From Pseudomonas sp. PICF141 (lineage in GTDB: Bacteria > Pseudomonadota > Gammaproteobacteria > Pseudomonadales > Pseudomonadaceae): a DNA stretch of 64,000 nt. The translations under genes and the position numbers were made by a program. The stretch's first letter is position 1. Each line of letters opens with the position of its first letter. The DNA lies in the NCBI RefSeq assembly GCF_002286815.1, contig NZ_MUNM01000078.1:1-64000 (forward strand). Direction: 5' to 3'. The notes under the pieces were generated by a model. That model did not search any database, was not told the origin of the DNA, and saw nothing but the letters and a program-made list of their open reading frames with translations. This document shows, one piece after another, positions 32,337 through 43,759 of this stretch.

Positions 32337-33164
32337 TTGTCTACGGGTAATTTGGATTTCGAACAGTTCCGGGTCTTCCTGGAAAAAGCCTGTGGCATTT
32401 TGCTCGGTGAAAACAAGCAATACCTGGTCTCGAGCCGTCTCAACAAACTGATGGAACAGCAGGGCATCAAGTCGCTGGGTGAGCTGGTCCAGCGCATCCA
32501 GACCCAGCCGCGCAGCGGATTGCGCGAGATGGTGGTGGATGCCATGACGACCAACGAAACCCTATGGTTTCGTGATACCTATCCGTTTGAAGTCTTGAAG
32601 AACAAGGTGTTGCCTGCAGCGATCAAGGCAAGCCCCGGCCAGCGCTTGCGGATCTGGTCGGCGGCGTGTTCGTCGGGTCAGGAACCGTATTCGCTGTCGA
32701 TGTCCATCGATGAGTTCGAACGGGTCAACATGGGCCAGTTGAAGATGGGCGTGCAGATCGTTGCCACTGACCTGTCCGGCACCATGCTGACCAACTGCAA
32801 GACCGGCGAATACGACAGCCTGGCCATCGGCCGCGGTCTGTCGCCCGAGCGCCTTCAGCGTTACTTCGACCCGAAAGGGCCAGGGCGCTGGGCGATCAAG
32901 GCGCCGATCAAGAGTCGGGTTGAGTTTCGCTCGTTCAACCTGCTGGACAGCTACGCGAGCCTGGGCAAGTTCGACATCGTGTTCTGCCGCAACGTGCTGA
33001 TCTACTTCTCTGCGGAAGTGAAGAAGGACATCCTGTTGCGCATCCACAGCACGCTGAAGCCGGGCGGTTATCTGTTCCTTGGCGCGTCCGAAGCGCTGAA
33101 CGGTTTGCCGGACCATTACCAGATGGTCCAGTGCAGCCCGGGGATCATTTACCAGGCGAAGTGA
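32337..33164 (+). CDS. cheR: chemotaxis methyltransferase CheR
   Basis: 275 residues. Helical N-domain then the SAM-binding domain with SAACSSGQEPYSLSM and FCRNVLIYF. It methylates glutamates on chemoreceptors. The start is a TTG with AAGAGG 8 bp upstream; no ATG fits the family N-terminus (STGNLDFEQFRVFLEKACG). It lacks TPR extensions. A terminator follows at once, separating it from flgB. Confidence 0.92.
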   Translation: MSTGNLDFEQFRVFLEKACGILLGENKQYLVSSRLNKLMEQQGIKSLGELVQRIQTQPRSGLREMVVDAMTTNETLWFRDTYPFEVLKNKVLPAAIKASPGQRLRIWSAACSSGQEPYSLSMSIDEFERVNMGQLKMGVQIVATDLSGTMLTNCKTGEYDSLAIGRGLSPERLQRYFDPKGPGRWAIKAPIKSRVEFRSFNLLDSYASLGKFDIVFCRNVLIYFSAEVKKDILLRIHSTLKPGGYLFLGASEALNGLPDHYQMVQCSPGIIYQAK

Positions 33165-33184
33165 TTCGTTGACGGCATAAAAAA

Positions 33185-33215
33185 ACGGGAGTCCTCAGGG
33201 GCTCCCGTTTTTTTT
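33185..33215 (+). terminator. terminator after cheR
   Basis: ACGGGAG (33185-33191) pairs with CTCCCGT (33202-33208), followed by a run of T. Confidence 0.85.
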
Positions 33216-33246
33216 GTGCCTGATTTCTCATTCTCGCCGCATTACC

Positions 33247-33337
33247 TGTAGGAGCGAGGCTTGCCCGCGAAGGCGGTGTATCAGACACAAAATCGCTGAC
33301 TGACACATCGCTTTCGCGGGCAAGCCTCGCTCCTACA
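33247..33337. repeat. REP-type inverted repeat (gagcgaggcttgcccgcga family)
   Basis: Exact 24-bp arms at 33247-33270 and 33314-33337 around a 43-bp spacer, between cheR and flgB. It is the common Pseudomonas REP doublet type; a close relative is seen at 45338 and 55290. Confidence 0.85.
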
Positions 33338-33460
33338 GTGGTCGGTGTAGTTCCTGATAAGCGGCAGAAAAGCGGCAGGCGGCGGAAACCGGTTGCCGCT
33401 TTTCTGGCATTGCCGGTTTGCCACCGCGCGCAAAGCCCCGGTTTACGGGGTTTTTTGAAT

Positions 33461-33475
33461 TGGCACGACGCTTGC
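33461..33475 (+). promoter_or_regulatory. sigma-54 promoter of flgB operon
   Basis: TGGCACGACGCTTGC matches the sigma-54 consensus at all conserved positions. It lies 46 bp before the flgB ATG, as expected for a FleQ-controlled flagellar operon. Confidence 0.88.
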
Positions 33476-33520
33476 TATGTCCCTGTTACGAAAAATCAGG
33501 TCACCCGAAGGTTTCCCGAC

Positions 33521-33928
33521 ATGAGCATCAGCTTCGATAAAGCGCTCGGTATCCATGAACAAGCCCTGGGCTTCCGCGCCCAGCGTGCCGAAGTCCTGGC
33601 CAATAACATCGCCAACGCCGACACCCCGAACTACAAGGCTCGGGATCTGGACTTCTCGAAAGTGCTCGCCGAGCAGAACGAGAAAACCAAAAACGGCAAG
33701 TTCGCCTTGAACATGACCAACAGCCGTCACATCGAAGCTGAAGGCATGGGCAATGGCGACGAGTCGCTGATGTATCGCACGCCGATGCAACCGTCGATCG
33801 ACCAGAATACCGTGGACGCTCAACTGGAACAGTCGAATTACGCGGAAAACGCGGTCAACTTCCAAGCCAGCTTCACCCTGCTCAACAGTAAATTCAAAGG
33901 GCTGGTATCAGCCCTGCGCGGAGAGTAA
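33521..33928 (+). CDS. flgB: flagellar basal-body rod protein FlgB
   Basis: 135 residues starting MSISFDKALGIHEQALGFRA. The rod-protein signature ANNIANADTPNYKARDLDF is near residue 30, and the C-terminal helical tail is typical. FlgB is the proximal rod component. GAAGG precedes the ATG at 33521; earlier in-frame codons run through the promoter. It is first in flgBCDE, with flgC 3 bp downstream. Confidence 0.95.
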   Translation: MSISFDKALGIHEQALGFRAQRAEVLANNIANADTPNYKARDLDFSKVLAEQNEKTKNGKFALNMTNSRHIEAEGMGNGDESLMYRTPMQPSIDQNTVDAQLEQSNYAENAVNFQASFTLLNSKFKGLVSALRGE

Positions 33929-33931
33929 GTC

Positions 33932-34375
33932 ATGTCCCTTGCCAGTGTTTTCAACATTGCCGGTAGCGGCATGAGTGCCCAGACCACTCGTCTGAACACC
34001 GTCGCCTCGAACATCGCCAACGCCGAGACCGTCTCCTCGAGCATCGACCAGACCTATCGTGCCCGTCATCCGGTGTTCGCCACCATGTTCCAGGGCAGCC
34101 AGAGCGGCGGCAGCGATTCACTGTTCCAGAACCAGGACGCTGCCGGTCAAGGCGTGCAAGTGCTGGGTGTGGTCGAAGACCAGAGCAACCTTGACGCGCG
34201 CTACGAGCCGAACCATCCGGCTGCCGATGGCAAGGGCTACGTCTATTACCCGAACGTCAACGTCGTCGAAGAAATGGCCGACATGATTTCCGCGAGCCGT
34301 TCGTTCCAGACCAACGCCGAAATGATGAACACCGCCAAAACCATGATGCAGAAGGTCCTGACCCTGGGTCAGTGA
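33932..34375 (+). CDS. flgC: flagellar basal-body rod protein FlgC
   Basis: 147 residues. N-terminal FNIAGSGMSAQTTRLNTVAS then NIANAETVSS; the C-terminal rod motif is ASRSFQTNAEMMNTAKTMMQ. Part of the rod between FlgB and FlgG. It is closely packed between flgB and flgD. Confidence 0.95.
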   Translation: MSLASVFNIAGSGMSAQTTRLNTVASNIANAETVSSSIDQTYRARHPVFATMFQGSQSGGSDSLFQNQDAAGQGVQVLGVVEDQSNLDARYEPNHPAADGKGYVYYPNVNVVEEMADMISASRSFQTNAEMMNTAKTMMQKVLTLGQ

Positions 34376-34390
34376 TAAGGGGCGATTCAT

Positions 34391-35080
34391 ATGAGCGTTA
34401 TCAGCGATGTTCTGGCCAATTCTTCGGTCCAGACCCCAACCACCAAAGACAGCCTGACTTCCGCCGCTACCGGCGGCCAGGCGCTGGGCAAGGACGCGTT
34501 CCTGCAACTGTTGGTGACTCAGCTGAAAAACCAGAACCCGCTCGATCCTCAGGACAACAGCGAGTTCGTGGCGCAACTGGCGCAGTTCAGTAGCCTGGAA
34601 GGTATTACCACGCTGAACGATACGGTCAGCGGACTTGCCAACAGCTACAGCTCCTCGCAAGCCTTGCAGGCTTCTTCGCTGGTGGGGCGCTCCGTCATTG
34701 CGCAGACCGACAAAACCCTGGTCGACACTTCCAAGAGCCTTAACGGAACCGTCGTGGTGCCTACCTCGGTTTCCGCCGCCACCGTCAAGATCACCAACTC
34801 GGAAGGCAAGACCATCCGTACGCTCGAGTTGGGCAGTCAAAGTGCCGGTAATGCCAGTTTCATCTGGGACGGTAAAGACGATGCGGGCGCGGTGGCACCG
34901 GCGGGTACCTACACCTTCGGCGCAACGACCACCATCGACAGCAAGGCGACATCACTGATTACTTACCTGCCAGCGACCGTTAACAGCGTGACCATCAGCC
35001 AGACCGGCGGTGAGTTGATGCTGAACCTGGCAGGCATGGGCAGCGTTGCCCTGTCCAAAGTACAAACCATTGGTATATAG
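34391..35080 (+). CDS. flgD: hook-capping protein FlgD
   Basis: 229 residues. The N-terminal export and cap segment contains GKDAFLQLLVTQLKNQNPLD and EFVAQLAQFSSLEG, the FlgD hallmark. The C-terminal part is a tudor-like and FnIII-like pair (VKITNSEGKTIRTLELGSQ). It caps the growing hook and is shed when the hook is finished. It lies 15 bp after flgC. Confidence 0.95.
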   Translation: MSVISDVLANSSVQTPTTKDSLTSAATGGQALGKDAFLQLLVTQLKNQNPLDPQDNSEFVAQLAQFSSLEGITTLNDTVSGLANSYSSSQALQASSLVGRSVIAQTDKTLVDTSKSLNGTVVVPTSVSAATVKITNSEGKTIRTLELGSQSAGNASFIWDGKDDAGAVAPAGTYTFGATTTIDSKATSLITYLPATVNSVTISQTGGELMLNLAGMGSVALSKVQTIGI

Positions 35081-35109
35081 AGCCGACTACACGGCACAAG
35101 GAGTGGAAT

Positions 35110-36423
35110 ATGTCTTTCAATATCGGCCTTAGCGGTCTCTATGCAGCCAACAAACAACTGGACGTGACCGGCAACAACATCGCCAACGTCGCGACCACCG
35201 GTTTCAAATCCTCCCGTGCAGAATTCGAAGACGTGTACTCGGCCACTCGCCTGGGTACCGGCAGCAAGACCGTCGGCAACGGCGTGCGTCTGGCCAACGT
35301 TTCCCAGCAGTTCGGCCAGGGCGATGTGAACAACACCGGCAACGTGCTGGACATGGGCATCCAGGGCAACGGCTTCTTCATTCTCAGCGACAACGGCTCC
35401 CTGAGCTACACCCGTGCCGGTGCGTTCAAGACGGATGCTGAAAACTATGTGGTCGATAACAACGGCAACCGTTTGCAGGGCTATGGCGTTGATGCCAACG
35501 GCAAGATCATCAATGGTGTGTTGACGGATTTGAAGATCGATACCTCGAGCCTCAAGCCGAATCCGACGACCAAGGTCGATCAGACGATGAACCTGAATTC
35601 GGCGGAAACATTACCGACCGTGACCACGTTCAGCCCGACCGACACCAACAGCTATAACAAGACCATTTCCACCAAGGTCTACGATAGCCAGGGTAACGAG
35701 CACACCATGGATCAGTACTACGTGAAAACGGGTACCAACGCCTGGCGTGTCCACACCTACATGGATGGTCGTTCCCCGGGTAACCCCGCCACCACGCCAC
35801 CCGTGGCGATTACCGCCGACATCACTTTCAACTCCGATGGCAGCATCAATACGCTGACGGCGGGTGCTGGGTGGACCCAGACCGGCAACACCTTGACCAT
35901 GACCGGTTGGGTGCCAGGCACCATTACCAACGCCGCAACGATCCCTGTGACCTGGGGGCCGAACGGTTCCGTCGCTGCCACTGGCGGTATCGCGTTCAAC
36001 ATGGCGCTGACCACTTCTTACAATTCGCCAACCGCTCGTACCGCCCAATTCCAGGATGGTTACGCCACTGGCCAGATCTCCAGCCTGACGATCGACGCTA
36101 CCGGCGTCATGACCGCCAACTTCAGCAACCAGCAAACCAAGGCCATCGGCCAGGTTGCAGTCGCCAGCTTCGCTAACGAGCAAGGCTTGCAACCGATTGG
36201 CGGTACCCGCTGGAAAGAAACCTTCGCCTCGGGCGTGGCGGGTGTCGATGCGCCGACGACCGGCACGCTGGGTTCGGTTGTGTCCAACTCCCTGGAAGAG
36301 TCCAACGTCAACCTGACCAATGAATTGGTCGAGCTGATCAAGGCCCAGAGTAACTACCAGGCCAACGCCAAGACCATTTCCACCCAGAGCACCATCATGC
36401 AGACCATCATTCAGATGACCTGA
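35110..36423 (+). CDS. flgE: flagellar hook protein FlgE
   Basis: 437 residues. The N-terminal rod/hook motif (SFNIGLSGLYAANKQLDVTG, then NNIANVATTGFKSSRAEF) and the C-terminal motif (LVELIKAQSNYQANAKTIST) frame a variable, surface-exposed centre rich in T, N and G. AAGGAG precedes the ATG. A terminator lies 30 bp beyond, so the transcript ends here; flgF and later genes are not in this window. Confidence 0.95.
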   Translation: MSFNIGLSGLYAANKQLDVTGNNIANVATTGFKSSRAEFEDVYSATRLGTGSKTVGNGVRLANVSQQFGQGDVNNTGNVLDMGIQGNGFFILSDNGSLSYTRAGAFKTDAENYVVDNNGNRLQGYGVDANGKIINGVLTDLKIDTSSLKPNPTTKVDQTMNLNSAETLPTVTTFSPTDTNSYNKTISTKVYDSQGNEHTMDQYYVKTGTNAWRVHTYMDGRSPGNPATTPPVAITADITFNSDGSINTLTAGAGWTQTGNTLTMTGWVPGTITNAATIPVTWGPNGSVAATGGIAFNMALTTSYNSPTARTAQFQDGYATGQISSLTIDATGVMTANFSNQQTKAIGQVAVASFANEQGLQPIGGTRWKETFASGVAGVDAPTTGTLGSVVSNSLEESNVNLTNELVELIKAQSNYQANAKTISTQSTIMQTIIQMT

Positions 36424-36453
36424 TGTTGGTGAGCGAATAGCGTTTCACAAAGG

Positions 36454-36477
36454 GCCCCTCGCAAAAGGGGCTTTTTT
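36454..36477 (+). terminator. terminator of the flgBCDE operon
   Basis: GCCCCT (36454-36459) pairs with AGGGGC (36466-36471), followed by six T. Confidence 0.8.
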
Positions 36478-36504
36478 GTGGATGGTAGATACAGTTCAAG
36501 ATCA

Positions 36505-36584
36505 AAGATCGCAGCCTCGCTTCGCTCGACAGCTCCTACGTTGATCCCTGTAGGAGCTGTCGAGCGAAGCGAGGCTGCGATCTT
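36505..36584. repeat. inverted repeat (aagatcgcagcctcg family)
   Basis: Exact 35-bp arms at 36505-36539 and 36550-36584 with a 10-bp loop. A partial copy (gaggctgcgat) follows at 36595. A relative with a changed middle lies at 57348-57442. Confidence 0.85.
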
Positions 36585-36631
36585 TTGATCTTAAGAGGCT
36601 GCGATTTTTTGACTTAAAGCAGGCAAAAGAA

Positions 36632-36664
36632 AACCCCCGACCAGCCAGAGGCTCATCGGGGGTT
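36632..36664 (-). terminator. terminator of nrdA
   Basis: AACCCCCGA (36632-36640) pairs with TCGGGGGTT (36656-36664); on the minus strand a T-rich stretch follows. Confidence 0.8.
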
Positions 36665-36701
36665 ATCGAGGTCAGCGCCTTTCAGCGCTCACCGACTCAG
36701 C

Positions 36702-39596
<2,895 letters not shown>

Positions 39597-39993
39597 GGGG
39601 GGTTGTCTCCACATTCTCTATGTTTGTTTGGGCACCATAACGATGCCCACCGTTCCGTCCTGAAGCACTACAACCGGCGAGCGCCGGACATAACAACTTC
39701 GGGACAGTAGGAAGAAGGCTATTGATGCCGCTTCCATGCCGAAGTCTTTGGTCTCACGCCTTGGGCCTGAGACCGGAGTTCCTGTCGGGGGCAGTTTGAG
39801 GACTGCAACACCCGTACCGTTTTCGCCATTTCGGTGTGAAAAACAGCAGCCATCCGCAGGTGCGGTTTGGTCTTTCGAAAATACGTTTGGTTCAACCCGT
39901 TGGAAGCAAGAAAATACTTGAGTTTCTTGTCTGATTCGTGTTTGGGTTTTTTAGTGAAAAACCCCATATGTAGGGTTTTTTTTCACGCGGGCT
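39597..39993 (-). other. long structured leader of nrdA
   Basis: About 400 nt lie between the NrdR-like site and the nrdA start. On the minus strand several hairpins follow one another: CCGCA-cc-TGCGG (about 39850-39866), GCAGT/ACTGC (about 39791-39807), GGTCTCA/TGAGACC (39750-39774, with inner pairs) and CCGGCG/CGCCGG (about 39674-39687). No supported gene lies here. A structured 5' leader is inferred; the transcription start is not known. Confidence 0.4.
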
Positions 39994-40003
39994 ACAAGAT
40001 AGT
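39994..40003 (-). promoter_or_regulatory. NrdR-box candidate
   Basis: The minus strand reads ACTATCTTGT, close to NrdR box consensus (acwatatwgt type, 8 of 10). A weaker palindrome CATATG sits at 39965-39970, about 30 bp away, where a second box is expected. NrdR represses ribonucleotide reductase genes when dATP is high. Confidence 0.5.
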
Positions 40004-40033
40004 GCGTTTTTGGGGGTGTTGCAACGTACTACC

Positions 40034-40054
40034 TGTGGATAAACCTGTGCGTAA
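40034..40054. promoter_or_regulatory. DnaA box pair upstream of nrdA
   Basis: TGTGGATAA (40034-40042) is the complement of the perfect DnaA box TTATCCACA. TGTGCGTAA (40046-40054) is a two-mismatch copy in the same orientation. DnaA control of nrdAB is known in E. coli. Confidence 0.65.
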
Positions 40055-40331
40055 ATTGTGAGTGAAAGGTGGAATCAGCGTGTAAGCCGCGACGCTGCTG
40101 GAGCGGACTATTTTTCATCAATTTTCAATGATCGAAAACGCTCAAGCGAATTTTTAAGGGCGCGAACCCTATCACAAAAAAACGCTGTGTCCGAACGCAT
40201 TTACCTGCTTGTGTTCCAGACGTGCGCCGTTTATACAATCGGCCAATGCAGATGCATTCTTATCCTCCCCAATCATTACAAAAAGACGGGCGGATCCTTC
40301 CTTTAAGTGATGTTGGCAAGCAGAGGTCACC

Positions 40332-41054
40332 GTGGAGCAAGAAGTCTGGCAGGTATTGATTGTCGAGGATGACCAGCGTCTGGCCGAACTGACTCGCGAC
40401 TACCTGGAAGCCAATGGCCTGCGTGTGTCGATCGAGGGCAACGGCGCCCTCGCCGCGGCCCGCATCATCAAGGAGAAACCGGACCTGGTGATCCTCGACC
40501 TGATGCTCCCGGGCGAAGACGGCCTGAGCATTTGCCGCAAGGTTCGCGACAAGTATGACGGCCCGATCCTGATGCTCACCGCGCGCACCGATGACACCGA
40601 TCAAATCCTTGGCCTCGACCTCGGTGCCGACGACTATGTGTGCAAACCGGTGCGTCCGCGTTTACTGCTGGCGCGCATCCAGGCCTTGTTGCGGCGCAGT
40701 GAACCCCCTGAAACCGCGCCCGAAAAACAACGCCGTCTGCAATTCGGTCCGTTGGTGGTGGACAACGCGTTGCGCGAAGCCTGGCTGCATGACAAAGGCA
40801 TCGAGTTGACCAGCGCCGAGTTCGATTTGCTCTGGCTGCTGGTGGCCAATGCCGGGCGTATTCTGTCGCGCGAAGAGATTTTCACCGCGCTGCGCGGGAT
40901 CGGTTATGACGGCCAGGACCGCTCCATCGACGTGCGCATCTCACGCATCCGCCCGAAGATCGGCGATGACCCGGAGCATCCGCGACTGATCAAAACCATC
41001 CGCAGCAAAGGCTATCTGTTCGTTCCTGAAGCCTGCGCAGATTTGTCGCTGTGA
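40332..41054 (+). CDS. OmpR-family response regulator, RstA-like
   Basis: 240 residues, GTG start. Receiver with VEDDQRLAEL, phosphoacceptor Asp in VILDLMLPGEDG and Lys in YVCKPVRP, then an OmpR-type winged helix (ELTSAEFDLLWLL, RSIDVRISRIRPKIGDD). It is coupled to the kinase downstream by a GTGA overlap and divergent to nrdA. The same neighbour pair occurs beside nrdA in P. aeruginosa (PA1157/PA1158). Targets are unknown. Confidence 0.85.
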   Translation: MEQEVWQVLIVEDDQRLAELTRDYLEANGLRVSIEGNGALAAARIIKEKPDLVILDLMLPGEDGLSICRKVRDKYDGPILMLTARTDDTDQILGLDLGADDYVCKPVRPRLLLARIQALLRRSEPPETAPEKQRRLQFGPLVVDNALREAWLHDKGIELTSAEFDLLWLLVANAGRILSREEIFTALRGIGYDGQDRSIDVRISRIRPKIGDDPEHPRLIKTIRSKGYLFVPEACADLSL

Positions 41055-42661
41055 ACTCGATCTTCCTGCGCATCTACGGCGGCATGTGCGCGGCGCTGAT
41101 TCTGGTGGCCGTGCTTGGCGTGCTGGCCTTGCACCTGCTCAATCAGGTGCGCAGCGAGCAATACCGCGAGCGTCTGGCCCACGGCACGTTCTCGTTGATG
41201 GCCGACAACCTGCAGCCGATGAACGAAACCGAGCGTCACCGGGCCTTGCTGGTGTGGGAGCGCTTGCTCGGGATTCCATTGGCGCTCAAGACATTCCCCC
41301 AGACCGGTCTCGACCTGACCCAGCGCACCCGTGTACTGCGCGGCCAGGTCTTGGTGGAGCAGACCGGGCCGCACGCGGCGAAGGTTTACCGCTTGGTCAG
41401 CGACAAGGAACAACTGGTGCTCACCGGGGAAGTCCAGCAGATCAGCGAGCAACTGGCGCGAGCGACCATTTACCTGTTGGCCGATGAACTGGTGCGTTTC
41501 CCGGTGGCCGAGCAGCCCAAACGTCTGGCGCAATTGAAGGAAGAGAAGGGTTTCGGTTTTGACCTGAAGCTGGTCACGATCGATCAGGCCGACATGGACG
41601 AAGACCAGAGCCGGCGCGTATCCGAAGGCGACACGGTGATGGCGCTGGGCAAGGGAGGGGATTCGATCCGGGTGTTCGCCGGCATGGTCGGTACGCCGTG
41701 GGTGCTGGAAATCGGCCCGCTGTATCAGATGAATCCTTACCCGCCCGAGTGGCTGGTGCTGATCGCGGCCCTCGGCCTGAGCCTGATCGGTTTGATTGTC
41801 TATCTGTTGGTGCGTCAGCTGGAGCGCCGTTTGCGCGGGCTGGAAGCCGCCGCCACACGCATCGCCAAGGGCAGCCTGGAAACCCGCGTACCGGCCCGCG
41901 GCGCGGACTCGGTGGGGCGTCTGGCCTCGGCGTTCAACGGCATGGCCGAGCACTTGCAGCAATTGTTGGCGATTCAGCGAGAACTGGTGCGCGCCGTGTC
42001 CCATGAACTGCGCACGCCGGTGGCGCGCTTGCGGTTTGGCCTGGAGATGATCGGCTCGGCCACCACGCCTGAGGCGCTGGAAAAATACCGCGAAGGGATG
42101 GACCACGACATTGAGGACCTCGATCGGCTGGTCGATGAGATGCTCACCTATGCGCGGCTGGAGCAGGGCTCACCGGCGCTGAATTTTCAGCGGATCGATC
42201 TGGATGCGTTGGTCAATCAGGTGATCGAAGAACTGGCGCCACTGCGCGCCGAGGTCACGGTGCAGCGCGGTTTGTGCCTGTCGGCTGCCGATTGCGACGA
42301 CGCCTGGGTCGAGGCCGAGCCACGCTACCTGCACCGGGCGTTGCAGAACCTGGTGAGCAACGCCATGCGCCACGCCCATTCACGGGTGACCGTCAGTTAT
42401 CAGGTCGGCCAGCAGCGCTGTCGGGTCGATGTCGAGGATGATGGGCCGGGCGTGCCGGAAACGGCCTGGGAGAAAATCTTCACCCCGTTCCTGCGCCTCG
42501 ATGACAGCCGCACCCGTGCCTCGGGCGGGCATGGGTTGGGGTTATCGATCGTGCGGCGCATCATCCATTGGCATGACGGGCGAGCATTGATCGGCAAGAG
42601 CAAAAGCCTGGGCGGGGCCTGTTTCAGTTTGAGCTGGCCGAGGAATCAGGAGCGGCGGTGA
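41051..42661 (+). CDS. sensor histidine kinase, RstB-like
   Basis: 536 residues; the GTG start overlaps the regulator's stop. Membrane segment 1 (about 10-30), a periplasmic domain of about 200 residues, membrane segment 2 (about 235-255, LVLIAALGLSLIGLIVYLL), HAMP, H box (AVSHELRTPVARLRFGLEM), N box (LQNLVSNAMRHAHS) and G boxes (EDDGPGVPETAWE; GHGLGLSI). Partner of the upstream regulator. The signal is not evident. Confidence 0.88.
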   Translation: MNSIFLRIYGGMCAALILVAVLGVLALHLLNQVRSEQYRERLAHGTFSLMADNLQPMNETERHRALLVWERLLGIPLALKTFPQTGLDLTQRTRVLRGQVLVEQTGPHAAKVYRLVSDKEQLVLTGEVQQISEQLARATIYLLADELVRFPVAEQPKRLAQLKEEKGFGFDLKLVTIDQADMDEDQSRRVSEGDTVMALGKGGDSIRVFAGMVGTPWVLEIGPLYQMNPYPPEWLVLIAALGLSLIGLIVYLLVRQLERRLRGLEAAATRIAKGSLETRVPARGADSVGRLASAFNGMAEHLQQLLAIQRELVRAVSHELRTPVARLRFGLEMIGSATTPEALEKYREGMDHDIEDLDRLVDEMLTYARLEQGSPALNFQRIDLDALVNQVIEELAPLRAEVTVQRGLCLSAADCDDAWVEAEPRYLHRALQNLVSNAMRHAHSRVTVSYQVGQQRCRVDVEDDGPGVPETAWEKIFTPFLRLDDSRTRASGGHGLGLSIVRRIIHWHDGRALIGKSKSLGGACFSLSWPRNQERR

Positions 42662-42675
42662 GGTTGGGCATATGA

Positions 42676-42813
42676 CCTGTAGCAGCTGGCGAAGCCTGCG
42701 TTCGGCTGCGAAGCAGTCGTCAAACCATACATCCGCGGTGTTTCAGGCAAATCGCGTGCTCAGGATTTACGACTGCTTCGCAGCCGAACGCAGGCTTCGC
42801 CAGCTGCTACAGG
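42676..42813. repeat. long inverted repeat (gtagcagctggcgaagcc family)
   Basis: Arms of 45 bp at 42676-42720 and 42769-42813 are near exact complements. The same family occurs at 59830-59962. It lies between convergent genes. Confidence 0.85.
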
Positions 42814-42816
42814 GCT

Positions 42817-43542
42817 TCAGGCCTTGATGCTGACCAGGCTCAACAACTGCCCATCCATCACCGCAAATTGCGCGTCCAGCTCAGTGCCGCTACGCCATTC
42901 ACCGGACAGGTCAGTCAGCAACCGCAACCGCACTTCACCGCCCGCGCTCCACTCCAGCACTTCGGCGTGTTCGAAATAAAAGCGCTTCTGCACAATAGGG
43001 TAGAGCGCCTTGAACAGACTCTCCTTCACCGAAAACGTCAACGTCACCAGCATCGCCAATTGATCGCCTGCCCCGGCAGCCATGCGCTGCATTTCAGGCC
43101 CGGTGAGAATTTCCCCGGCCAGGCGTTCGGCACGCTCTGCGTCGAGCAGGTTTTCCAGGTCCATTCCCAAGCCACGCCAATGGGCTTTATTCGCGACAAT
43201 CGCTGCGGCCCGGCCGGTGCTGTGGGTGATTGAACCAGTGATGTGCGCCGGCCATACCGGGGCGCGGTCTTCGCCGATGGCGGGAATGAAGCTCAGCCCC
43301 TCCAGTTGTTGCAACGCCGCCCGGGCGCAGACTCGCCCGGCGAGAAACTCGGCCTGGCGCTTGGCTACTGAACGCTGAATGCTCGCAGGCGGCTCGATGG
43401 CGCTGCGCTGGAAATCATCACTGGCCAGTTGCCTGGTATCGAAGTGGGTGCCCAACAGGACGGTATCGGCCAGCACAAACGGCAGCGGCCAATGGGCGTC
43501 GAGTGGGGTGCAGCAGACGGGTAGGGCGGGGACGGGATTCAT
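42817..43542 (-). CDS. 4'-phosphopantetheinyl transferase, EntD/PcpS-like
   Basis: About 241 residues. Core motifs are GMDLENLL (Mg-binding Asp) and FSVKESLFKALYP (Glu and Lys). An N-terminal RQAEFLAGRVCARAAL and PAHITGSITHS are typical of the EntD subfamily. It transfers phosphopantetheine from CoA to carrier proteins of siderophore or fatty-acid synthesis; pseudomonads often have one enzyme for all. The start is at 43542 (or 43551); the frame beyond runs through a repeat. It sits on its own, convergent with the kinase gene. Confidence 0.85.
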   Translation of the reverse strand: MNPVPALPVCCTPLDAHWPLPFVLADTVLLGTHFDTRQLASDDFQRSAIEPPASIQRSVAKRQAEFLAGRVCARAALQQLEGLSFIPAIGEDRAPVWPAHITGSITHSTGRAAAIVANKAHWRGLGMDLENLLDAERAERLAGEILTGPEMQRMAAGAGDQLAMLVTLTFSVKESLFKALYPIVQKRFYFEHAEVLEWSAGGEVRLRLLTDLSGEWRSGTELDAQFAVMDGQLLSLVSIKA

Positions 43543-43594
43543 GACGGGCATTTTGCCGTCTGGCGCGATTGCTGGGTAGTGGCAGCACGGCTTT

Positions 43595-43726
43595 TGTGGC
43601 GAAGGGGCTTGCCCCCGTTGGGTTGCGAAGCAACCCCAAACCCTGCAATCGCGTTTCGATAGATACAACGCGTTCGCCGGTTCACGACTGCTTCGCAGCC
43701 GAACGGGGGCAAGCCCCCTCGCCACA
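43595..43726. repeat. REP-type inverted repeat (tgtggcgaaggggcttgcccc family)
   Basis: Outer arms of about 35 bp with a few mismatches, plus an inner ggttgcgaagcaacc hairpin. A relative is at 53459-53590. Confidence 0.8.
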
Positions 43727-43759
43727 GGGAGCAATGCTCGGCTCAGTGCTGTCGGTGTG

